In this document: positions 59,885 to 64,000 of the stretch, one piece after another
Layout of the letters: every line of letters starts with the position of its first letter
Numbering within the stretch: position 1 is the first letter of the stretch
Origin: Hydractinia symbiolongicarpus
Lineage: Eukaryota; Cnidaria; Hydrozoa; Anthoathecata; Hydractiniidae
Assembly: GCF_029227915.1 (NCBI RefSeq)
Contig: NC_079876.1
Location: forward strand, 746,001 to 810,000
Direction of reading: 5' to 3'
Length of the DNA: 64,000 bases
Position numbers and translations under genes: made by a program
Notes under the pieces: generated by a model
What the model was told of the DNA's origin: nothing
Databases searched by the model: none
What the model saw: the letters and a program-made list of their open reading frames with translations, nothing else

Positions 59885-61436
59885 CACGCTGAATAAAAGA
59901 AGTTTAATCGCCGGCAAACGAAAACCTGCGATTTCCCGTAAATCCCGGACTCGGCCCGTATACTCAAAAATATACAAAGAAAGTACCCAGGGAGTAAACT
60001 CATTTCCCAAACGATTTTTTAAATTATTATTTCACCACTAAAGCCCATAAGACTTGTAGTTTTTAAAAATGTTTTCATTTTTGATGAGACGCTGAATAAA
60101 AGATGTTTAATCGCCTGCAAACGAAAACCCGCGATTTTCCGTAAATCTCGGACTCGGCCCGTATAGTTAAAAGTATACAAGGAAAGTACCCAGTGAGTAA
60201 ACTCATTTCCCGAACGAATTTTTAAATTATTTTTTCACCACTAAAACGCATGAGACTTGTAGTTTTCAGAAATGTTTTCATTTTTGATGAGATGCTGAAT
60301 AAAAGAAATTTAATCGCCGGCAAACGAAAACCCGCCATTTCCCGTAAACCCCGGACTCGGCCCGCATAGTCAAAAGTATACAAAGAAAGTACCCAGGGAG
60401 TAAACTCATTTCCCGAACGATTTTTTAAATTATTTTTTCACCACTAAAACGCATGAGACTTGTAGTTTTCAAAAATGTTTTCATTTTTGATGAGACGCTG
60501 AATAAAAGAAGTTTAATCGCCGGCAAACAAAAAACTGCGATTTCCCGTAAATCCCGGACTCGGCCCGTATAGTCAAAAGTATACAAAGAAAGTACCCAGG
60601 GTGTAAACGCATTTCCCGAACGATTTTTTAAATTATTTTTTCACCACTAAAACGCATGAGACTTGTAGTTTTCAAAAATGTTTTCATTTTTGATGAGACG
60701 CTGAATAAAAGAAGTTTAATCGCCGGCAAACGAAAACCTGCGATTTCCCGTAAATCCCGGACTCGGCCCGTATACTCAAAAGTATACAAAGAAAGTACCC
60801 AGGGAGTAAACTCATTTCCCAAACGATTTTTTAAATTATTATTTCACCACTAAAGCCCATGAGACTTGTAGTTTTTAAAATTGTTTTCATTTTTGATGAG
60901 ACCTGAATAAAAGATGTTTAATTGCCGGCAAACGAAAACCCGCGATTTCCCGTAAATCCCGGACTCGGCCCGTATAGTCAAAAGTATACAAAGAAAGTAC
61001 CCAGGGAGTAAACTCATTTCCCAAACGATTTTTTAAATTATTATTTCACCACTAAAGCCCATGAGACTTGTAGTTTTTAAAAATGTTTTCTTTTTTGATG
61101 AGACGCTGAATAAAAGAAGTTTAATCGCCGGCAAACGAAAACCCGCGATTTCCCGTAAATCCCGGACTCGGCCCATATAGTTAAAAGTATCTAAGGAAAG
61201 TACCCAGTGAGTAAACTCATTTCCCGAACGAATTTTTAAATTATTTTTTCACCACTAAAACGCATGAGACTTGTAGTTTTCAGAAATGTTTTCATTTTTG
61301 ATGAGACGCTGAATATAAGAAGTTTAATCGCCGGCAAACGAAAACCTGCGATTTCCCGTAAATCCCGGACTCGGCCGGTATAGTCAAAAGTATACAAAGA
61401 AAGTACCCAGGGAGTAAACTCTTTTCCCGAACGATT
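59885..61436 (+). repeat. Mixed monomers, 4-monomer spacing of dyad type
   Basis: Perfect-dyad monomers recur here about every four monomers (plus-strand ATG words at 59844 and 60656, 812 bp apart). Other monomers carry GAGATGCTGAATAAAAGAAATTT near 60290, CAAACAAAAAACTGCG near 60527, and GCCCATATAGTTAAAAGTATCTAAGG near 61170. I saw no exact long duplication inside this stretch. Confidence 0.7.
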
Positions 61437-63058
61437 TTTTAAATTATTTTTTCACCACTAAAACGCATGAAACTTGTAGTTTTCAAAAATGTTTTCATTT
61501 TTAATGAGACGCTGAATAAAAGAAGTTTAATCGCCGGCAAACGAAAACCTGCGATTTCCCGTAAATCCTGGACTCCGCCCGTATAGTCAAAAGTATACAA
61601 AGAAAGTACCCAGGGAGTAAACTCATCTCCTAAACGATTTTTTAAATTATTATTTCACCACTAAAGCCCATGAGACTTGTAGTTTTTAAAATTGTTTTCA
61701 TTTTTGATGAAACCTGAATAAAAGATGTTTAATCGCCGGCAAACGAAAACCCGCGATTTCCCGTAAATCCCGGACTCGGCCCGTATAGTCAAAAGTATAC
61801 AAAGAAAGTACCCAGGGAGTAAACTCATTTCCCAAACGATTTTTTAAATTATTATTTCACCACTAAAGCCCATGAGACTTGTAGTTTTTAAAAATGTTTT
61901 CATTTTTGATGAGACGCTGAATAAAAGAAGTTTAATCGCCGGCAAACGAAAACCCGCAATTTCCCGTAAATCCCGGACTCGGCCCATATAGTTAAAAGTA
62001 TCCAAGGAAAGTACCCAGTGAGTAAACTCATTTCCCGAACGAATTTTTAAATTATTTTTTCACCACTAAAACGCATGAGACTTGTAGTTTTCAGAAATGT
62101 TTTCATTTTTGATGAGACGCTGAATATAAGAAGTTTAATCGCCGGCAAACGAAAACCTGCGATTTCCCGTAAATCCCGGACTCGGCCGGTATAGTCAAAA
62201 GTATACAAGGAAAGTACCCAGTGAGTAAACTTATTTCCCGAACGAATTTTTAAATTATTTTTTCACCACTAAAACGCATGAAACTTGTAGTTTTCAAAAA
62301 TGTTTTCATTTTTAATGAGACGCTGAATAAAAGAAGTTTAATCGCCGGCAAACGAAAACCTGCGATTTCCCGTAAATCCTAGACTCCGCCCGTATAGTCA
62401 AAAGTATACAAAGAAAGTACCCAGGGAGTAAACTCATCTCCTAAACGATTTTTTAAATTATTATTTCACCACTAAAGCCCATGAGACTTGTAGTTTTTAA
62501 AATTGTTTTCATTTTTGATGAAACCTGAATAAAAGATGTTTAATCGCCGGCAAACGAAAACCCGCGATTTCCCGTAAATCCCGGACTCGGCCCGTATAGT
62601 CAAAAGTATACAAAGAAAGTACGCAGGGAGTAAACTCATTTCCCAAACGATTTTTTAAATTATTATTTCACCACTAAAGCCCATGAGACTTGTAGTTTTT
62701 AAAAATGTTTTCATTTTTGATGAGACGCTGAATAAAAGAAGTTTAATCGCCGGCAAACGAAAACCCGCAATTTCCCGTAAATCCTGGACTCGGCCCATAT
62801 AGTTAAAAGTATCCAAGGAAAGTACCCAGTGAGTAAACTCATTTCCCGAACGAATTTTTAAATTATTTTTTCACCACTAAAACGCATGAGACTTGTAGTT
62901 TTCAGAAATGTTTTCATTTTTGATGAGACGCTGAATATAAGAAGTTTAATCGCCGGCAAACGAAAACCTGCGATTTCCCGTAAATCCCGGACTCGGCCGG
63001 TATAGTCAAAAGTATACAAGGAAAGTACCCAGTGAGTAAACTTATTTCCCGAACGAAT
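61437..63058 (+). repeat. 811-bp 4-monomer unit, two tandem copies
   Basis: Bases 61437-62247 match 62248-63058 at a shift of 811 bp. Markers are ATGAAACTTG, GACTCCGCCC, CATCTCCTAAACG, GATGAAACCTGAATAAAAG (61706 and 62517) and GGCCCATATAG (61981 and 62792). The CCTGAAT deletion explains 811 rather than 812. Differences include CCTAGACTCC near 62378 and GTACGCAGGG near 62620 in the second copy. Confidence 0.88.
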
Positions 63059-64000
63059 TTTTAAATTATTTTTTCACCTTTAAAACGCATGAGACTTGTA
63101 GTTTTTAAAAATGTTTTCATTTTTGATGAGACGCTGAATAAAAGACGTTTAATCGCCGGCAAACGAAAAACTGCGATTTCCCGTAAATCCCGGACTCGGC
63201 CCGTATAGTCAAAAGTATACAAAGAAAGTACCCAGGGTGTAAACGCATTTCCCGAACGATTTTTTAAATTTTTTTTTCATCACTAAAATGCATGAGACTT
63301 GTAGTTTTCAAAAATGTTTTCATTTTTGATGAGACGCTGAATAAAAGAAGTTTAATCGCCGGCAAACGAAAACCTGCGATTTCCCGTAAATCCCAGACTC
63401 GGCCCGTATACTCAAAAGTATACAAAGAAAGTACCCAGGGAGTAAACTCATTTCCCAAACGATTTTTTAAATTATTATTTCACCACTAAAGCCCATGAGG
63501 CTTGTAGTTTTTAAAAATGTTTTCATTTTTGATGAGACGCTGAATAAAAGATGTTTAATCGCCTGCAAACGAAAACCCGCGATTTTCCGTAAATCCCGGA
63601 CTCGGCCAGTATAGTTAAAAGTATACAAGGAAAGTACCCAGGGAGTAAACTCATTTCCCAAACGATTTTTTAAATTATTATTTCACCACTAAAGCCCATG
63701 AGACTTGTAGTTTTTAAAAATGTTTTCATTTTTGATGAGACGCTGAATAAAAGAAGTTTAATCGCCGGCAAACGAAAACCCGCAATTTCCCGTAAATCCC
63801 GGACTCGGCCCATATAGTTAAAAGTATCCAAGGAAAGTACCCAGTGAGTAAACTCATTTCCCGAACGAATTTTTAAATTATTTTTTCACCACTAAAACGC
63901 ATGAGACTTGTAGTTTTCAGAAATGTTTTCATTTTTGATGAGACGCTGAATATAAGAAGTTTAATCGCCGGCAAACGAAAAGCTGCGATTTCCCGTAAAT
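63059..64000 (+). repeat. Final monomers, copy of the 57.8-58.4 kb segment
   Basis: The stretch resembles 57.8-58.4 kb at a shift of 5273 bp (26 monomers): both have CCCAGACTCGG followed by the perfect dyad, and the otherwise rare CATGAGGCTTGTAG (GAGG at 58224 and 63497). Private changes include TTTCACCTTTAAAACG near 63075 and TTTTTTTTCATCACTAAAATGC near 63270. The last monomer is cut by the window end at about monomer position 149, so the array continues. Confidence 0.8.

Larger units (their letters stand above)
1..64000 (+). repeat. Satellite DNA array, ~203-bp monomer, head to tail
   Basis: The whole window is a tandem array of one monomer family. Phase can be followed from the first base, where the monomer word ACTCATTT begins, to the last such word near 63852, giving about 315 complete monomers with a mean length near 202.7 bp. 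All copies point the same way; I saw no inverted monomer and no foreign insertion. Hand-counted GC of the consensus is about 37%. Length variation comes mostly from 1-bp indels, especially GGCTTGG in place of GGACTCGG and CCTGAAT in place of CGCTGAAT. Satellites of roughly nucleosomal length commonly occupy centromeric or pericentromeric heterochromatin; that this one does so is inference. The host must be eukaryotic, but I cannot name the taxon. Both array edges lie outside the window. Confidence 0.98.

Noticed and set aside
1-64000. CRISPR array, because of regular direct repeats
   Set aside because: The whole 203-bp period is repeated, with no unique spacers between short repeats, and no cas genes are present.
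1-64000. LTR, LINE or other transposon array
   Set aside because: No coding domain, tRNA-primer site, terminal inverted repeat, target-site duplication or poly-A tail was seen; monomers abut in constant phase.

Overview
The window is one uninterrupted block of eukaryotic satellite DNA. From base 1 to base 64000 it is a head-to-tail array of a monomer of about 203 bp (about 315 complete copies plus a partial last one), all in the same orientation. The array starts and ends inside the satellite, so neither edge is present. I found no gene, RNA gene, transposon, CRISPR array or unique-sequence island. The consensus is about 37% GC by hand count. This scale and homogeneity suggest centromeric or other heterochromatic satellite of a eukaryote. 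The taxon cannot be fixed from the sequence, and I do not recognise the monomer as a named satellite.

Layout. The array is a mosaic of higher-order repeat (HOR) blocks, in which groups of distinguishable monomers were re-amplified as longer units. (1) 1-3.3 kb: diverse monomers in a 5/6-monomer order marked by poly-C tracts. (2) 3.3-10.1 kb: nested 2639, 812 and 1015 bp repeats; seven of its monomers carry a perfect 9-bp hairpin. (3) 10.4-15.6 kb: tandem duplication of a 2637-bp 13-mer. (4) 15.6-19.1 kb: a 10-mer and its 9-mer derivative that has lost one monomer. (5) 19.0-21.05 kb: a 1014-bp 5-mer twice. (6) 20.9-28.2 kb: a 3637-bp 18-mer twice. (7) 28.2-29.5 kb: a linker with a block-2-like segment. 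(8) 29.5-37.8 kb: 2634/5268-bp (13/26-mer) repeats. (9) 37.8-41.5 kb: pieces of the next unit. (10) 41.5-53.7 kb: a 6076-bp 30-mer twice, itself made of 8+4+8+10 monomers. (11) 53.7-64 kb: shorter 1-, 4- and 5-monomer tandem duplications.

How it works together. Neighbouring HOR copies look far more alike than neighbouring monomers, which is the pattern expected from recent unequal exchange or segmental amplification acting on an older, diverged monomer pool. Chimeric monomers and displaced blocks fit this. The open reading frames of 60-113 codons on both strands are by-products of the repeat: they recur once per monomer, and since 203 is not a multiple of 3, no frame survives from one monomer into the next two. 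Sequence features inside the monomer that could matter for chromatin or recombination are a hairpin, a GTATA/TATAC dyad, A/T tracts, an AATAAA hexamer and an unusually high CpG content.
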